Positions 53,424-63,251 of a stretch of 64,000 nt of DNA are shown one piece after another. The DNA comes from Chitinophaga barathri. GTDB lineage: Bacteria; Bacteroidota; Bacteroidia; Chitinophagales; Chitinophagaceae. The DNA lies in assembly GCF_003807585.1 (NCBI RefSeq), contig NZ_RMBX01000006.1, forward strand, positions 340,707 to 404,706, read 5' to 3'. Each line of letters opens with the position of its first letter. Within the stretch, counting starts at the first letter, position 1. Both the position numbers and the translations under genes were made by a program. The notes under the pieces are model-generated. The model worked only from the letters and a program-made list of their open reading frames with translations, searched no databases and was not told the origin of the DNA.

Positions 53424-55304
53424 TTATGGTATGACCGGCAGCATGATCTTCGACGGATGTGCTGCGTCGTGATATATCCGGATGTCTGATCTGATGAATG
53501 TCTCTTTTGCCGCTTTGTAAATATCCGTAAAAACCTGCGGATTACGGTCAGCCAGCGGGAACCAGCTGCTTTGTACCTGTATCATCAGCCGGTGGCCCTT
53601 CTGAAAAGTATGTGCCACGTCGGGCAGGGTGAATTTCACCGGCGTGACCTTGCCGGGCACAAAAGGAACGGGCGTTTCAAAGCTGTTCCGGTATTTGCCC
53701 CGCATGATCTCCCCGCGCACCAGCATCTGGTAGCCGCCCATGGGATAGCTGGAGGAGGTATAACGGCGGTGCGCAACCTGCGCGGTATCAGGGCCGTAGC
53801 TGAAATCGTCCGGGAACACATCTATCACTTTCACCACAAAATCCGCATCTGTGGTGCTGATGCTAACCAGCAGGTCCGCTATCACGGGGCCAGCCAGCCG
53901 CAGGTCTTCCTGCAATATGTCCGTCTGGAACACAAGTACGTCCGGCCTGCGGCTGGCAAACCGCTGATCGTCCGTCATATAGCTGATGGTGCGGGTATGA
54001 TGCACGTCCTCCGTATAGGGCACCGGCCTGGAAGGATCGCTGGTGTAACTGCTGGACGCTTTTGCGGCCGCGGGCGCGGAAAAGGACAGGCCGCCTTTGG
54101 GCTGAAGATAGATCGCGCGGGCCTGCATGTCGGCCGGAGGCCAGGCGGGGAATTTTTTCCACTGATTTTCACCGGTGAAAAATATGGTCGCTTCGCTGAT
54201 ATCCGGCGCCGGGCCTTTTCCTTTCAGGTAATAGTTAAAAAACGGCACTTCGATATTCTGCTGGTACCAGGTGGATGTATTGCTGCCGAACTTTATATGC
54301 CCCATGTAAGTGCCATCTGCCGTGCCCCACTGGCCATGATACCAGGGGCCCATCACGATGCGGTTGTCCGCGCCCGGGTTTTGTTTTTCAAAAGCCTGGT
54401 AAGTGGCCCAGGCGCCAAAACAGTCCTCCGCGTCGAAAGTGCCGCCCACGGTGAGTACGGCGGGTTTCACCTGTTTGAGGAAGTTCCGCACGTTGCGGGC
54501 TTTCCACCAGGCGTCGTAATTGGGATGCGCGTACAGGTCTTTCCAGAAGGCGATACTGTCTCCCATCAGTTTGGCGATATCGGGCAGGGAACCCGCTTCG
54601 AGATAAAATTTATAGTTGTCCTGCGTGGGATATACGTATTCTGTAGGGGCTTTGGTGGTAGGGGCAGGGCGCGGCTTTCCAAAGGATGAATAAAACGCGA
54701 AGGCATCGTTCAGCATAAACGCCCCGTTGTGATGAAAGTCGTCCCCGATGAACCAGTCCGTCACCGGCGCCTGCGGGCTCACGGCTTTTAGCGCGGGATG
54801 ACCGCTCAGCGCTGCCATGGTGGAATAAAAACCGGGATAGGACGTGCCCAGCACGCCCACGTTGCCGCTGTTGTTCTCCAGGTTTTTCACGAGCCAGTCG
54901 ATGGTGTCGTACGTATCGCTGGCTTCGTCCGTTGTTTTGCCGGTCTTGTTTGGGTTAAAGGGCCGCACGTCCACGAACTGGCCTTCGCTCATCCAGCGGC
55001 CGCGTACGTCCTGGAATACAATGATATATCCTTCATCGGCATAGCTGTGGAAGTATCCTTTCAGCGAAGGGAACGAATCCGTTCCGTATGGCGCGCAGGA
55101 ATAAGGCGTACGGCTCATCAGGATGGCGTGTTTCTCCGCATTGTTCTTCGGCTGGTACACAGCGGTGAAGAGTTTCACGCCGTCCCGCATCGGGATCATT
55201 ATTTCTTTTTTCGTGTAATGCGCGGAAAACCAGTCCGCTTGTTGGGCGTATGTGCTGAAACAGCCTGCCAGCAATAGCATCAGGGCGAGTACTTGTTTAT
55301 GCAT
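53424..55304 (-). CDS. CocE/NonD-family alpha/beta hydrolase (X-Pro dipeptidyl peptidase-like), exported
   Basis: 626 residues with a signal peptide ending TYAQQ. The alpha/beta-hydrolase domain has the nucleophile Ser in GTSYPGFYS near residue 153, and the Asp and His of the triad are expected around AEDCFG and WYHGQW. The C-terminal jelly-roll (about 400-620) is the PepX_C domain (DFVVKVIDVFPD). Family members cleave esters, amides or beta-lactam side chains; the substrate here is unknown. Confidence 0.88.
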   Translation of the reverse strand: MHKQVLALMLLLAGCFSTYAQQADWFSAHYTKKEIMIPMRDGVKLFTAVYQPKNNAEKHAILMSRTPYSCAPYGTDSFPSLKGYFHSYADEGYIIVFQDVRGRWMSEGQFVDVRPFNPNKTGKTTDEASDTYDTIDWLVKNLENNSGNVGVLGTSYPGFYSTMAALSGHPALKAVSPQAPVTDWFIGDDFHHNGAFMLNDAFAFYSSFGKPRPAPTTKAPTEYVYPTQDNYKFYLEAGSLPDIAKLMGDSIAFWKDLYAHPNYDAWWKARNVRNFLKQVKPAVLTVGGTFDAEDCFGAWATYQAFEKQNPGADNRIVMGPWYHGQWGTADGTYMGHIKFGSNTSTWYQQNIEVPFFNYYLKGKGPAPDISEATIFFTGENQWKKFPAWPPADMQARAIYLQPKGGLSFSAPAAAKASSSYTSDPSRPVPYTEDVHHTRTISYMTDDQRFASRRPDVLVFQTDILQEDLRLAGPVIADLLVSISTTDADFVVKVIDVFPDDFSYGPDTAQVAHRRYTSSSYPMGGYQMLVRGEIMRGKYRNSFETPVPFVPGKVTPVKFTLPDVAHTFQKGHRLMIQVQSSWFPLADRNPQVFTDIYKAAKETFIRSDIRIYHDAAHPSKIMLPVIP

Positions 55305-55411
55305 GTCTTTTGGTTAAGCAGGTAAACCGGGTTTCACAAATCAGAAGATAAATATAAGCCATTGAGCCGATAAACGGGATTTATCCTAACTTCCGGTAAA
55401 TTTATAAACCT

Positions 55412-55921
55412 ATGGCCAGACCATCACAAGGCGACTATGGCGCATTCTACGAAACCTACGTAAGCAAGGTAAAGGAAGATGATATTTACGATGCATTCAA
55501 ACGACATTCGGCGGAGGTGCTTGACTTCTTCGAGAACATTCCCCATCAGAAGCTGAACTATGCCTACGGTACCGGCAAATGGACCATCAGGCAGGTGCTG
55601 CAGCACCTGATAGACGCGGAAAGGATATTCGCTTACCGCGCGCTGCGTTTTGCCCGTAAAGATTATACCCCGCTGTCTCCTTTCGATGAAAATGAATATG
55701 CCGTGGAAGCGCGGGTGGATCACCGCGAATGGATCGATATGGTGGAAGAGTTCCAACTGGTGCGTCTTTCGTCCGAACACCTGTTCAAATCGCTGAACGA
55801 AGAGGAGCTGAAACGCAGCGGTATTGCCAGCGGCGTACCGGTGAGCGTGCTCAGCCTCGGTTATATCCTGATCGGCCACGCCATTCATCACATGGGGATT
55901 GTAAAGGAACGATATCTTTAA
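55412..55921 (+). CDS. DinB-family protein
   Basis: 169 residues forming the four-helix DinB fold. Metal-binding histidines are expected in RQVLQHLIDAER near residue 62 and in the C-terminal GHAIHHMGIVKERYL near residue 157. Members include thiol-dependent transferases and many of unknown role. The gene stands alone with a long hairpin terminator. Confidence 0.87.
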   Translation: MARPSQGDYGAFYETYVSKVKEDDIYDAFKRHSAEVLDFFENIPHQKLNYAYGTGKWTIRQVLQHLIDAERIFAYRALRFARKDYTPLSPFDENEYAVEARVDHREWIDMVEEFQLVRLSSEHLFKSLNEEELKRSGIASGVPVSVLSLGYILIGHAIHHMGIVKERYL

Positions 55922-55949
55922 AACAATATACTATCAGCGGGCGTTGCGC

Positions 55950-56000
55950 GGAAACAAAAAGCGGAAGACTCTTTACAGGGTCTTCCGCTTTTTTGTTTCC
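55950..56000. terminator. Long intrinsic terminator, bidirectional
   Basis: GGAAACAAAAAGCGGAAGAC (55950-55969) pairs with the inverted copy at 55980-56000 with one bulged base, about 20 bp; GC-rich core GCGGAAGAC/GTCTTCCGC next to T and A tracts on either side. It separates converging genes. Confidence 0.85.
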
Positions 56001-56009
56001 AGACGAAAT

Positions 56010-58829
56010 TTAATAGATCATCACGCCGCCGCCGTTGAAGCGCCTGGACTGTTTCACCTTGCCGAATTTGGAGATGTTGTAGCTGAGGGTGACCATAAAA
56101 TATTGTTCTACCAGGTCGGTTTGTGTGTCGAATGTGCCCAGCTCGGTCACGTTCCTGCGGATGTTGCTGTTCTGGCGCAGGAGGTCATAGGCGTAAAGTT
56201 TCACCTGCGCGCGTTTTTCCTTCAGGAAGTCGAAGCCAAGGGCGGCGTTGTACAATACGACGCCTTTTTTGAAACCGGGCGCTGTCTGCGAATTGTAGTT
56301 GTACTGCATGTCGTTTTCCACGAAGAAGTTGAGCGGCAGATATACTGTTGCGCCCAGCTGTAAACGCTGCGTGAAATTGCTTGTAGTCACATCATTCAAC
56401 TGGCTTTTTACCTGGTTGTAGCCGGGCCTGTACATGATATTCACATCCACCATTTCTTTATAGGCATACGAGATAGTGAAGAATGGGGCCAACATCAGGT
56501 TCTGCGATACGTTTTTGCGCACCGTGGTATCTCCCTTCGTGTTGTTGATGTTGGAGAAATTCACCTGCCGCCCGAAGTTCGCATACAGGCTGCCGTTCAC
56601 GCGCATCTGCCAGTCCTTTGCTTTTTTATTGTAGCTGGCGTTGATGTTGGCATAAGCGCTGTAAGCGCCATCCACGTTCACGGTCTGCACGGTTTGCCCG
56701 CCTCTTTCGTTCACGCGGGTGATAGTGGAAAACCTGTTCACGGTTGGAGAAAAACCGATGGAAGAATAGGTGCCGAACCCGGTGGGGGAGAATTTGGAAT
56801 ATTGCAGGCCGAGGTTGTGGGTGAACTGTGGTCTCAGGTCCGCGTTGCCGATGCGGATGTTCAGCGGGTTCGTGTTATCGCGGACGGGTTGCAATTGTTC
56901 CAGGCTGGGCTGCTGCATATAGCCGTTGTAGTTAAAAGACAGCTGGCCTTTGTTTTTGAGCGTATAGGCAATGCGGCTGTTCGGCGAAAAGTTCGTCTGG
57001 TTCTGCCGCAGGCTGGTATTGTCCATGTACGAGCGGTTGTCCAGCGTGGTGAAGAATAAGTTCGCGCCCACGGTAGCGGTCAGTTTTTTATTGCTGTTGT
57101 TGTGCACAAAACGTATGGAAGGCTGCTGCGTAGTGGTGATGGTGCGGAAGCGGTTGGAATACAGGCTGTCCAGGTCCGTGTATCCTTTCATGTCCTCATC
57201 GAAATTATACGTATCGCGGTTGGACGTGCTGATGCCGTAGGAATATTTGTAGTCCAGGTGCATCTTCCAGGTCCTGGTCAGCGGCTGGCCGTAATAAACG
57301 CTGATATCGTAACGTTCGTTGCGGCTGTTCATGATATTTTTCTGGTCCAGTACCTGCGTGGAATCCAGCAGGTTGTTTTCGAAGAACTGCTGGGTGGAAT
57401 TATTAAAGGCATTCCCGTCCTGTGTGTTGTACAGGTTGCCGAACGTGAAGCCGATGGCCTGGCCGTTTTTGTTGAGGATACGGTTCAGGGTGAGGGTATT
57501 CTCAAAGTTCACACGGTTGCTGCGAAGCAGGTTATTGCTTTGATTGGTGTTGCCTAGATCGCCGGGGCCTAAATACGTGGTGTCTGTACTGCTGGTATTG
57601 GAGGTCTGGCGGGTATAGCTGAAGCGGGGCGTAAGGCTCAGGGTGGTCATGGAATCCAGTTCAATATCCATCGCGAGGTTCAGGCCGTGGCTGTAGTTTC
57701 GCCCGAAGCCGCTGCGTTTTCCGATGACGTTTCGCCCGTCGTTGTACTGGTTGTTCGTAAGGGTAGTGAAACGCGCGTCTGTATTGTTAAAAAAGTAGCT
57801 GTTGCTTACGTCCACTTTTTTGCCCCATTCATCCGCATAATTATAACCCGCCATGGAAGCGGTGCGGATGCCTTCGCCGCTGGCGCCGAAACTGATGCCG
57901 TTCATATTAAAACTGCCGTCTGAGGAAACGGACATATACATGCCGCCGCTTTTTCTTTCGGCCGCGGTCATCATTTCATTTTGTGTGAACCCGATCTTGT
58001 TCAGGTTGTTCGACGAGCCCAGCACGCTGATCTGGCGTTTGCCGCTAAATGCGTTCAGCATCCCGCTGGTTTCAAAGCGGCTGTCTGTACCGCTCCCGGC
58101 GGAAAGCCTGCCGAAATAACCTTGTTTTTTATCGGCTTTGAGCGTGAGGTTGATGGTGCGGTCTTCCCCGTCTTTTTCAATGCCCAGTTTGGCTTCCTGT
58201 TTGGTTTTGGTATCCATCACCTGCACTTTGTCCACAATGGAGGTAGGAAGGTTTTTGGTGGCCAGCTTGGGGTCGTTGCCAAAAAACTCTTTCCCGTCCA
58301 CCAGCACGCGGGAAACGGTTTTGCCGTTCACTTTAATATTACCGTTCTCGTCTATGTCCACACCGGGGAGTTTTTTGAGGAGGTCTTCCACCACGGCATT
58401 CGGCCGGGTCTTGAAGGAAGCCGCATTAAACTCGATGGTATCTTTCCTGATAGCGATCGGCGGGCGGTCTCCTTCCACCACTACGGTATTCAGCTCGGTG
58501 GCGGCTGCCGCCAGGGTGATGTTGCCCAGGTCTTCCGGCCGGTCTGTGCCCAATATCTTCGTATAGGTACGGTAGCCGGTATAGGAGATGAGCAGGCGCA
58601 CAGGTTTGTTGGCGGGCAGTCCGTCGAGGCGGAAGGCGCCTTTGTTGTTGGTAAGGGTGTAGGTAATGAGGCTGCTGTCTTTACTGTCCTGCACGGAAAC
58701 GGTGGCCATTTCCAGCATTTCTTTACTGGCGGAATCCGCCACAGTGCCCCTGAGCTGGGTGCGCTGCTGCGCGGTGGCGGCGCTGCCGGTCATACATACA
58801 AGGAGGAGTAGAATTGCATTACGTAACAT
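56010..58829 (-). CDS. Outer membrane beta-barrel protein, TonB-receptor-like (carboxypeptidase-regulatory, plug and OMP_b-brl_3 domains)
   Basis: 939 residues. Signal peptide (ending SAATAQQ), an N-terminal regulatory-like domain (about 25-105, LRGTVADSASKEMLEMATVSV), a plug-like domain (about 125-210, ALVE-type VVEDLLKKLPGVDIDENGNI and RVLVDGKEFFGNDPKLATKNL), then a long barrel of amphipathic strands ending in YNISKFGKVKQSRRF. No SusD partner is next to it. Relatives are annotated as outer membrane beta-barrel family proteins and their cargo is unknown. A 15-base palindrome overlaps its promoter region. Confidence 0.88.
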   Translation of the reverse strand: MLRNAILLLLVCMTGSAATAQQRTQLRGTVADSASKEMLEMATVSVQDSKDSSLITYTLTNNKGAFRLDGLPANKPVRLLISYTGYRTYTKILGTDRPEDLGNITLAAAATELNTVVVEGDRPPIAIRKDTIEFNAASFKTRPNAVVEDLLKKLPGVDIDENGNIKVNGKTVSRVLVDGKEFFGNDPKLATKNLPTSIVDKVQVMDTKTKQEAKLGIEKDGEDRTINLTLKADKKQGYFGRLSAGSGTDSRFETSGMLNAFSGKRQISVLGSSNNLNKIGFTQNEMMTAAERKSGGMYMSVSSDGSFNMNGISFGASGEGIRTASMAGYNYADEWGKKVDVSNSYFFNNTDARFTTLTNNQYNDGRNVIGKRSGFGRNYSHGLNLAMDIELDSMTTLSLTPRFSYTRQTSNTSSTDTTYLGPGDLGNTNQSNNLLRSNRVNFENTLTLNRILNKNGQAIGFTFGNLYNTQDGNAFNNSTQQFFENNLLDSTQVLDQKNIMNSRNERYDISVYYGQPLTRTWKMHLDYKYSYGISTSNRDTYNFDEDMKGYTDLDSLYSNRFRTITTTQQPSIRFVHNNSNKKLTATVGANLFFTTLDNRSYMDNTSLRQNQTNFSPNSRIAYTLKNKGQLSFNYNGYMQQPSLEQLQPVRDNTNPLNIRIGNADLRPQFTHNLGLQYSKFSPTGFGTYSSIGFSPTVNRFSTITRVNERGGQTVQTVNVDGAYSAYANINASYNKKAKDWQMRVNGSLYANFGRQVNFSNINNTKGDTTVRKNVSQNLMLAPFFTISYAYKEMVDVNIMYRPGYNQVKSQLNDVTTSNFTQRLQLGATVYLPLNFFVENDMQYNYNSQTAPGFKKGVVLYNAALGFDFLKEKRAQVKLYAYDLLRQNSNIRRNVTELGTFDTQTDLVEQYFMVTLSYNISKFGKVKQSRRFNGGGVMIY

Positions 58830-58856
58830 GGAGGGTATTTGTTTCAGACATCAAAA

Positions 58857-58871
58857 TACGAAAGTTTCGTA
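58857..58871. promoter_or_regulatory. Perfect palindrome upstream of the outer membrane barrel gene
   Basis: TACGAAA-G-TTTCGTA. On the minus strand it runs directly into TATTTTG, a near match to the -7 element about 25 bases before the ATG at 58829, so a bound protein would block or assist polymerase. Confidence 0.45.
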
Positions 58872-58978
58872 GAAAGACGAGTTTTATAGTTAAAAACTGG
58901 TCGAATGGAGGAAAAAAGGGTTGGGCGGCTGAAGTTTCACAATGCCACCCCAGGTTAAATGAGAGGTTGCAGTATTTA

Positions 58979-59036
58979 TGGGTATAATTGGGTATAGTTA
59001 TATTAAATGGGTATATTTGGGTATCGATATGGGTAT
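58979..59036 (+). repeat. Five direct TGGGTAT repeats overlapping the Fic promoter
   Basis: TGGGTAT occurs at 58979, 58989, 59008, 59018 and 59030, giving start-to-start distances of 10, 19, 10 and 12 bases, roughly one or two helical turns. A consensus -7 element lies between copies 3 and 4. The arrangement looks like an iterated binding site on one DNA face. Confidence 0.7.
58988..59019 (+). promoter_or_regulatory. Promoter of the Fic gene: TTG - 21 bases - TATATTTG
   Basis: TTG (58988-58990) and TATATTTG (59012-59019) match the Bacteroidota consensus. Transcription would start near 59024, about 50 bases before the preferred ATG at 59075; repeats 2 to 5 overlap or flank the core promoter. 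Confidence 0.6.
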
Positions 59037-59074
59037 ATTCACCATATTACAGCCATTCCATAAGCGCTTCTCCC

Positions 59075-60121
59075 ATGATGGATAGACATACCATAGGTAT
59101 TACTGCTGAAATGCTGACCCTGATCTCGGAAACAGATGAGTTTAAGGGCGCGTGGCGTGCTTTGGGCAGGCTTGCGCCGGAGCAGTTGTCGGGCCTGAAA
59201 CGGGTGGCTACCGTGGAGAGCATAGGGTCTTCCACCCGTATCGAAGGAGCCAGGTTGAGCGACAAAGAGATCGAGTCGCTGCTCAACAACCTGGATGTTC
59301 AGAAATTTGAATCCCGTGATGAGCAGGAGGTAGCCGGGTATGCTGATGTTATGAACCTCATATTTGAAAGTTATGAGGATATTCCGCTTACCGAAAACCA
59401 CATCAGGCAACTTCACCGTGACCTGCTACGACATAGTGAGAAGGATTATTGGCACAGGGGTAATTATAAAACTTCCTCCAACCACGTGCAGGCATTTGAC
59501 CCGGACGGGGGAAATCTGGGTGTAATCTTTGAAACCACCAGCCCGTTTGAAACCCCTCGCCAGATGGAAGCATTGGTGAACTGGGCAAACAGGTTTTTAA
59601 GCAATAAAGAATTGCATCCTTTACTGGTGATCAGTGTTTTTATTGTGGTATTCCTGGCTATCCATCCTTTCCAGGATGGCAATGGGAGACTGAGCAGGAT
59701 ATTGACTACCTTATTGTTACTGAGGGCGGGTTATGCCTATGTTCCGTACAGTTCTCTGGAAGCTGTAATTGAGCAAAGCAAGGAGGCTTATTATCTTGCT
59801 CTTAGACGCACGCAGAGCTCGCTCAAAAAAGATATGCCTGAATGGACGCCGTGGATCATCTACTTCCTTCGTGCTTTGCAGCAGCAAAAGAACCGCCTTC
59901 AAGCCAGGATTGACCAGGATATGTACCTGCTGGGGCAATTATCGCCGTTATCCCTGCAGATACTCGAACTGGCGAAATTCAGAGGCAGGGTGACCATCGG
60001 TGAACTGGTGGTCCTTACAAACGCGAACCGCAATACGGTCAAAAAACATCTCGAAAACCTTGTTGCCAAAAGACATTTGCAGCAACATGGAATGGGGCGT
60101 GGCTCCTGGTATTCGTTATAA
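59075..60121 (+). CDS. Fic-family AMP-transferase with N-terminal inhibitory motif and C-terminal winged helix
   Basis: 348 residues from ATG 59075 (59078 also possible). The catalytic motif is HPFQDGNGRLSR at about residues 197-208, complete with His, acidic residue and Arg, so AMP transfer should be possible. SSTRIEG near residue 52 is the (S/T)xxxE(G/N) inhibitory helix, placing it in the class II autoinhibited group. The last 70 residues (GRVTIGELVVLTNANRNTVK) form a winged helix-turn-helix. The target is unknown; in related proteins the DNA-binding tail suggests autoregulation, perhaps at the repeats upstream. A longer open frame from 58988 begins inside the promoter and is rejected. Confidence 0.9.
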   Translation: MMDRHTIGITAEMLTLISETDEFKGAWRALGRLAPEQLSGLKRVATVESIGSSTRIEGARLSDKEIESLLNNLDVQKFESRDEQEVAGYADVMNLIFESYEDIPLTENHIRQLHRDLLRHSEKDYWHRGNYKTSSNHVQAFDPDGGNLGVIFETTSPFETPRQMEALVNWANRFLSNKELHPLLVISVFIVVFLAIHPFQDGNGRLSRILTTLLLLRAGYAYVPYSSLEAVIEQSKEAYYLALRRTQSSLKKDMPEWTPWIIYFLRALQQQKNRLQARIDQDMYLLGQLSPLSLQILELAKFRGRVTIGELVVLTNANRNTVKKHLENLVAKRHLQQHGMGRGSWYSL

Positions 60122-60143
60122 TAGCCATCCAGGTATAAATAAA

Positions 60144-60172
60144 AAAAGGACCGTCTCCACGACGGTCCTTTT
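60144..60172. terminator. Intrinsic terminator, bidirectional
   Basis: AAAAGGACCGTC, loop TCCAC, GACGGTCCTTTT: perfect 12-bp stem between the converging Fic and gcvP genes. Confidence 0.9.
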
Positions 60173-60196
60173 ATGTTTTCAATAGTGAATGCCAGA

Positions 60197-63079
60197 TTAT
60201 GCTTCCGCTTCTGCATAGGAGCTTGCGGGCTCGCAGGTGCAGATGAGGTTGCGGTCTCCGAAAGTGTTGTTGATGCGGCTTACGGAAGGCCAGAATTTGT
60301 TCAGGCTTACATATTCCAGCGGGAATGCTGCCTGCTGGCGGCTGTAAGGGCGCGTCCATTCGTCGGCGGTGATCACTGCCTGGGTATGGGGGGCGTGTTT
60401 CAGCACATTGTTCGCCTTATCCGCCTTGCCTTCTTCCACTGCGCGGATCTCTTCGCGGATGGCCAGCATCGCGTCGCAGAAGCGGTCCAGTTCGGCTTTG
60501 TCCTCGCTTTCGGTCGGCTCGATCATGATGGTGCCCGGTACGGGGAAACTCATCGTAGGAGCGTGGAAGCCATAGTCCATCAGGCGTTTGGCGATATCTT
60601 CCGCTTCAACGCCGGCGGTGTTTTTGAAAGGGCGCAGGTCCACGATGAACTCGTGGGCGCAGGTGCCGCTTACGCCGGTATAAAGTATCTCATATGCATT
60701 CTCCAGGCGCGCCTTCATGTAGTTCGCGTTCAGGATGGCGTATTCTGTGGATTTGCGCACGCCGAACTTGCCCAGCATACGGATGTATGCGTAGGAGATC
60801 AGCAGGATGCTGGCGCTGCCATAAGGCGCCGCGGATACCGCGTGTGCCTGTTTGCTGCCATTGCCGCCGGCCTGGAGGTTCACGTGGCCGGGCAGGAAAG
60901 GTGCAAGGTGTTTTGCCACGCAGATGGGCCCCATGCCGGGGCCGCCGCCGCCATGCGGGATGGCGAAGGTCTTATGCAGGTTCAGGTGGCAGACGTCCGC
61001 GCCAATGAGGCCGGGAGCGGTGAGGCCCACCTGTGCATTCATGTTCGCGCCGTCCATGTATACCTGGCCGCCGTTGGCGTGTATGATGTCGCAGGCGTCC
61101 TTTACACCTTCTTCGTATACACCGTAGGTGGAAGGGTAGGTGATCATCACACCGGCGAGGTTGTCTTTATGTTGTTCCGCTTTTGCTTTCAGGTCCGCTA
61201 CGTCGATGTAGCCGTTTTCGAGGGCTTTTACGATCACTACCTTATAACCTGCCATGACTGCGCTGGCGGGGTTGGTGCCGTGCGCGGAGATGGGGATCAG
61301 GATCACGTTGCGGTGATGGTCACCACGGCTTTCGTGGTAAGCCTTCATGGTGAGCAAGCCGGCGTATTCGCCCTGTGCGCCTGAGTTGGGCTGCAGGCTG
61401 CAGGCGTCAAACGCGGTGATCTTGCAGAGGTAATCACCCAGTTCTTTCACGATCTGTTCGTAACCGCCTACCTGTGCCAGGGGCGCGAAAGGATGGATCT
61501 TGCTCCAGTGGCTCCAGCTCAGGGGGATCATTTCGGTGGCGGCGTTCAGTTTCATGGTGCAGCTGCCGAGGGAGATCATGGAAGTGTTCAGTGAAAGGTC
61601 TTTGTTTTCCAGCATCTTGATGTAACGCATCATCTCGGTTTCGCTGTGGTGGCTGTTGAACACCGGGTGCAGCAGGTAAGAGGAAGTGCGCTCCAGGGAA
61701 GCGGGGATGCCGCTCTGTGTTTTTTCCACATCGGCTTCGGTGATGCTGCCTGCGTTGAACACGGCCAGGACGGCGTTCACATCTTCCACGTGGGTGGTTT
61801 CGTCCAGCGAAATGCCCAGCAGCGTGTTGCTGATAATGCGGAAGTTGATGCCGGCTTCATTGGCTTTGGTGTGCAGGGCGGCAGCATCCGCGGTTTCAAC
61901 GGTGATGGTGTCGAAGCTGCTGGTGTTGCTGAGTTTTACGCCGGCTGCTTTCAGTTTGGCGGAAAGCGCGGCGGTGAGCAGTGCGGTTTTGAGCGCAATG
62001 TTCTTCAGACCCTGGGGACCATGGTACACGGCGTACATCGCGGCCATGTTTGCCAGCAATGCCTGCGCGGTACAGATATTGGAAGTTGCTTTTTCACGTT
62101 TGATGTGCTGCTCGCGGGTTTGCAGCGCCATACGCAGCGCGCGCCTGTTTTGCGCATCTATGCTCACACCGATGATACGGCCGGGGATGGCGCGTTTGAA
62201 CTCATCTTTGCAGGAAAAGAACGCGGCGTGCGGGCCGCCAAAGCCCAGGGGTACGCCAAACCGTTGTGCGCTGCCCAAAGCGGCGTCCGCGCCCAGTTCA
62301 CCGGGAGGGGTGAGGAGGGTAAGCGCCAGCAGGTCCGTGGCCATGGCTACGTAAGCGCCCACGGCGTGCACTTTTTCGATAAACTGGCGGTAGTCGGATA
62401 CGGTACCGTCCGCGGCCGGGTATTGCACCAGTGCGCCGAAGTAATCACCGTCGATCTCCGCTTTCGCAAAGTCGCCGAATACTACTTCGATCTGCAGGGG
62501 ATTGGCGCGGGTCAGCACCACGTCTTTGGTCTGCGGGAACACCTTTTCATCCACGAAGAATTTGCCGCGGGTGATATGGTCGTGATCTTTATTGAGTGCG
62601 TTAAAAAACATGGTCATGGCTTCTGCCGCGGCGGTGGCTTCGTCCAGGAGGGAGGCGTTGGCGATGGGGAGGTCTGTGAGGTCGCTCACCATGGTCTGGA
62701 AGTTCAGCAGGCTTTCGAGGCGGCCCTGGGAGATCTCAGCCTGGTAGGGCGTGTATTGGGTATACCATCCCGGGTTCTCGAATACATTGCGGAGGATCAC
62801 GCTGGGCGTGATGGTGTCGTAATAACCCTGCCCGATATACGTTTTGAATACTTTGTTCTTCAGGGAAATGTCTTTCAGCTGGCTCAGGTAAGTGAATTCG
62901 CTTACGGCTTCGGGGATGTCCAGGTCCTTCTTCATGCGGATAGCGGAAGGTACTGTCTTGTCTATCAGTTCATCCAGCGTACCGATGCCGATCTTGCCGA
63001 GCATCGCGCGGGTCTCTGCTTCATTGGGCCCGATGTGACGCCCAATGAACTCATTCTTGAAAGTATTCAAAAGATTCAT
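60197..63079 (-). CDS. gcvP: Glycine dehydrogenase (decarboxylating), P protein of the glycine cleavage system
   Basis: PLP enzyme that decarboxylates glycine and passes aminomethyl to the lipoyl group of GcvH. 960 residues, the long single-chain form with two homologous halves: N-terminal ([50 protein letters not shown]) and C-terminal ([29 protein letters not shown], and the PLP lysine in [18 protein letters not shown] near residue 700). gcvT and gcvH are not in the window. LipB at 8889 supplies the lipoyl cofactor its partner needs. Confidence 0.97.
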   Translation of the reverse strand: MNLLNTFKNEFIGRHIGPNEAETRAMLGKIGIGTLDELIDKTVPSAIRMKKDLDIPEAVSEFTYLSQLKDISLKNKVFKTYIGQGYYDTITPSVILRNVFENPGWYTQYTPYQAEISQGRLESLLNFQTMVSDLTDLPIANASLLDEATAAAEAMTMFFNALNKDHDHITRGKFFVDEKVFPQTKDVVLTRANPLQIEVVFGDFAKAEIDGDYFGALVQYPAADGTVSDYRQFIEKVHAVGAYVAMATDLLALTLLTPPGELGADAALGSAQRFGVPLGFGGPHAAFFSCKDEFKRAIPGRIIGVSIDAQNRRALRMALQTREQHIKREKATSNICTAQALLANMAAMYAVYHGPQGLKNIALKTALLTAALSAKLKAAGVKLSNTSSFDTITVETADAAALHTKANEAGINFRIISNTLLGISLDETTHVEDVNAVLAVFNAGSITEADVEKTQSGIPASLERTSSYLLHPVFNSHHSETEMMRYIKMLENKDLSLNTSMISLGSCTMKLNAATEMIPLSWSHWSKIHPFAPLAQVGGYEQIVKELGDYLCKITAFDACSLQPNSGAQGEYAGLLTMKAYHESRGDHHRNVILIPISAHGTNPASAVMAGYKVVIVKALENGYIDVADLKAKAEQHKDNLAGVMITYPSTYGVYEEGVKDACDIIHANGGQVYMDGANMNAQVGLTAPGLIGADVCHLNLHKTFAIPHGGGGPGMGPICVAKHLAPFLPGHVNLQAGGNGSKQAHAVSAAPYGSASILLISYAYIRMLGKFGVRKSTEYAILNANYMKARLENAYEILYTGVSGTCAHEFIVDLRPFKNTAGVEAEDIAKRLMDYGFHAPTMSFPVPGTIMIEPTESEDKAELDRFCDAMLAIREEIRAVEEGKADKANNVLKHAPHTQAVITADEWTRPYSRQQAAFPLEYVSLNKFWPSVSRINNTFGDRNLICTCEPASSYAEAEA

Positions 63080-63109
63080 GATGTAAGCAGGTATTTATAA
63101 AAGAATGCG

Positions 63110-63117
63110 CAAAGCTA
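63110..63117 (-). promoter_or_regulatory. -7 promoter element (TAGCTTTG) of gcvP
   Basis: TAGCTTTG on the minus strand, 30 bases before the gcvP ATG at 63079. No glycine riboswitch-like structure can be fitted in the short leader. Confidence 0.5.
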
Positions 63118-63229
63118 TGATGTTTTTAAGCATTGGCCAAACCCGCCCCGGCATAGGGAAAGTAGACTGATATTCCCGGCGTTTGCAGGCCTGTGATTGT
63201 CATAGGATTTTCATCTGGCCGGATATTGT

Positions 63230-63237
63230 TAGCTTTG
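63230..63237 (+). promoter_or_regulatory. -7 promoter element (TAGCTTTG) of the cysteine-cluster gene
   Basis: TAGCTTTG ends 14 bases before the ATG at 63252, the same octamer as the diverging gcvP element. Confidence 0.5.
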
Positions 63238-63251
63238 CGGAAAACCGGGGT

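Noticed and set aside
58988..59074. 29-residue N-terminal extension of the Fic protein
   Set aside because: It is the translation of the TGGGTAT repeats and the promoter, not protein sequence.
61646..63100. 484-codon open frame opposite gcvP
   Set aside because: Antisense shadow of a well-identified gene; composition is the mirror of the coding strand.
63080..63251. Glycine riboswitch upstream of gcvP
   Set aside because: The likely leader is only about 26 bases, too short, and no paired aptamer structure was seen.
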